Shown here: in pieces, positions 5,902-7,204 of the stretch
Layout of the letters: each line of letters begins with the position of its first letter
Numbering within the stretch: the first letter of the stretch is position 1
Source: an uncultured Clostridia bacterium
GTDB lineage: Bacteria > Bacillota > Clostridia > UMGS1810
DNA: 7,204 nucleotides
NCBI GenBank assembly: GCA_905210855.1
Contig: CAJLYL010000083.1
Coordinates: 1 to 7,204, forward strand
Reading direction: 5' to 3'
Position numbers and translations under genes: made by a program
Notes under the pieces: generated by a model
Seen by the model: only the letters and a program-made list of their open reading frames with translations
Databases searched by the model: none
Told to the model about the DNA's origin: nothing

Positions 5902-5930
5902 TGGACAATTCCGCTCAAATATGCTATACT
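5902..5930 (+). promoter_or_regulatory. Strong predicted sigma-A promoter of trmB
   Basis: A -35 TGGACA (5902-5907, 5 of 6), a 17-bp spacer, and an extended -10 TGCTATACT (5922-5930, hexamer TATACT). Transcription would start near 5937, giving a leader of about 45 nt before ATG 5982. It shows that trmB is transcribed independently of the CYTH gene and rules out the longer upstream open frame as coding. Confidence 0.75.
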
Positions 5931-5981
5931 GTTCATGTTCGTTTCAAGAATGACAAAATAAATTACGGAGTGACATACATT

Positions 5982-6635
5982 ATGAGAATGAGAAAGAAAA
6001 AGCACCGCGAGGATAGACTGTCGGCGTGCTCCGAGCTCTTTACCGAAAGCCTCGGGACATATGAAAACGGCTTGAGACCGCTGTTTGACAACGACAACCC
6101 GATTCATGTCGAAATAGGCTGCGGCAAGGGAAAATTCATCACCGAGACCGCGGCGAACCACCCGGAGATAAACTATCTCGCCATAGAAAAGAATCTCGAT
6201 GTGCTTGTGCTTGCGGCAGAAAAAATCAAGGCGGCGGGCATAGGCAACGTCCGATTTGCGGCAGGCGACGCCAACGCCCTTGCACAGCTTGAGACGGAAA
6301 ACGAGGTTGAGCGGATTTACATAAACTTCTGCGACCCGTGGAAGAAGAGCCGCCAGGCAAAGCGCAGGCTCACTCACGAGAATTTTCTCAAAATATATGA
6401 AAAAATGCTTGTGCCGGGCGGCGAGGTACATTTTAAGACCGATAACACAAGGCTGTTTGAATTTTCGTTAAATTCATTTTCCGCTTACGGGCTTATGATG
6501 AAGAACATCACCCTCGATTTGCACAACAGCGGATTCGAGGGCAATGTCATGACGGAATATGAAACGCTCTTTTCCGAAAAGGGACAGCCGATATACCGCT
6601 GCGAGGTGGTTTTCCCCTCCATGAAGCGCGGCTGA
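5982..6635 (+). CDS. trmB: tRNA (guanine46-N7)-methyltransferase
   Basis: SAM-dependent enzyme that makes 7-methylguanosine at position 46 in the variable loop of tRNAs; cytosolic. The 217 aa match the usual bacterial length. Visible motifs: N-terminal MRMRKKK as in the family's MRLR start, SAM-binding EIGCGKGKF at 44-52, the acidic strand end YLAIEKN around 67-73, the TrmB signature DPWKKSRQAKRRLTH at 118-132 (Asp118 the expected catalytic residue), FKTDN at 151-155, and TEYE (191-194) near the C-terminus, which helps bind SAM and the target guanine. The family usually has DPWPKKRH; the Pro is Lys here. ATG 5982 is chosen from the family N-terminus and from GGAG 11 nt upstream, downstream of a strong promoter. 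The frame is open back to 5778, but that part lies upstream of the promoter and inside a repeat. The gene ends in TGA directly against an unrelated coding remnant in the same frame. Confidence 0.96.
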   Translation: MRMRKKKHREDRLSACSELFTESLGTYENGLRPLFDNDNPIHVEIGCGKGKFITETAANHPEINYLAIEKNLDVLVLAAEKIKAAGIGNVRFAAGDANALAQLETENEVERIYINFCDPWKKSRQAKRRLTHENFLKIYEKMLVPGGEVHFKTDNTRLFEFSLNSFSAYGLMMKNITLDLHNSGFEGNVMTEYETLFSEKGQPIYRCEVVFPSMKRG

Positions 6636-7169
6636 GGGCGCGCCGCCACCGCCGAGGTAAAGGGCTATGCCGGCAAGGCAAGCGCGGATTCGGGTCTCCG
6701 CATAGGCACCGGCGCCAACGGCAGCGGTGACCCCTCCGGACGCACGGATATTGTTGCGACAAGCAAGATATGCGACGGAACCGCGCAGTCTGACGACGGC
6801 GTATTCGGCAAGACTGCCGGTGACATAAGGGCGATATTCGGCAGCGCCGCGGCAGAAAATATGAACTCAATAGAATTTGAGCCGGACAGGACAGAGGGCT
6901 CATATATCAAGGTGTTTTTGCTGTCGGATATGGAATCTCTCAAGCCGCTGTGCCCGTCAAAGAAGCTTGACTGCAAAGCGCAGTTTGAGATGCTTGTGGT
7001 GGGCAACAGCTTCCGCCCGGGTGAGATTTCGCTCGACTCCGGCACGGCAAACAAAGAGGTGACCGACCTCGACAACGCAGGAACAGGCGTTGTTTACGAA
7101 AAATACGATCCCCTCAGCGAGGAGCTTGTGACAACACTGCAATCGATATCTGACGGAATAATAAGATAA
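6636..7169 (+). pseudogene. Start-less remnant, probable C-terminal part of a large surface or secreted protein
   Basis: The frame is open for 177 codons from the base after the trmB stop to TAA at 7167-7169, in the same frame as trmB. Codon use is coding-like (many C/G third bases at the start). There is no start codon until ATG 6861, which has no good ribosome binding site and would cut through an evidently continuous protein. Residues such as YIKVFLLSDMESLKPLC recall a strand-rich motif near the C-termini of large clostridial multidomain surface proteins, where a VKVF-W--L--MKPL pattern is common; this is from memory and not tested. The composition is Gly/Ala/Ser/Asp rich with no membrane segment or sorting signal. 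The likeliest reading is a 5'-truncated gene left by recombination, or a contig joining artefact. If translated from 6861 it would give a 102-aa protein. Confidence 0.5.
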
Positions 7170-7204
7170 AACGCAAAAAATCCCCCCGGCAAAGCGGTCG
7201 AATG

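Noticed and set aside
5778..5981. Upstream extension of the trmB frame starting at a TTG overlapping the CYTH stop
   Set aside because: It would translate through a repeat element and start upstream of a strong promoter at 5902-5930; the TrmB N-terminus MRMRKKK fits ATG 5982.
6633..6635. TGA recoded as an amino acid so that trmB continues to 7169
   Set aside because: The trmB product ends at its normal family length, TGA also ends the CYTH gene, and no in-frame TGA is seen in intact genes; no selenocysteine-type signal was recognised.

Overview
The window looks like chromosome from an uncultured or poorly characterised Clostridia-type Firmicute. The reasons are strong Shine-Dalgarno sites, sigma-A-like promoters with extended -10 boxes, MsbA/YwjA-type ABC exporter and TrmB sequences of Firmicute style, and intergenic spacers full of short palindromic repeats. 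This assignment is inferred from style only; no rRNA or other phylogenetic marker was available.

Layout. (1) 33-1127, minus strand: an intact glycerol-dehydrogenase-like, metal-dependent alcohol dehydrogenase with its own promoter at 1162-1191. (2) 1219-2536: an AT-richer block holding a decayed, frameshifted fragment of what looks like a secreted beta-sandwich protein (minus strand). It is bordered by an inverted pair of ATGCGCAAAA...TGCGCACA sequences, and a repeat hairpin lies at its 3' end. (3) 2441-2791: spacer with an 80-bp compound palindrome (GTAGGGG...CCCCTAC ends) and a promoter almost on top of the ribosome binding site. (4) 2792-4549, plus strand: a complete 585-aa half-size ABC exporter. 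(5) 4550-4989: a 440-bp spacer made almost entirely of palindromic elements. (6) 4990-5781: a CYTH-domain protein whose N-terminal part looks like the remnant of a P-loop NTPase domain. (7) 5782-5981: spacer with a truncated copy of the same repeat and a very good promoter. (8) 5982-6635: trmB, tRNA (guanine46-N7)-methyltransferase. (9) 6636-7169: a start-less coding remnant in the same frame as trmB, directly after its stop codon, resembling the C-terminal part of a large surface protein.

The intact genes (dehydrogenase, exporter, CYTH protein, trmB) do not form an obvious pathway. They are separated by long repeat-rich spacers, and three of the four have a recognisable promoter of their own, so they are probably transcribed separately. 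The most distinctive feature is a family of hairpin elements sharing the module GGCGAGG + TGTATATTATATTTTG. It recurs just downstream of two gene stops and in two related palindromes, and looks like a small non-autonomous mobile or REP-like repeat family. I do not see a defence system, CRISPR array, tRNA, rRNA, transposase or integrase.
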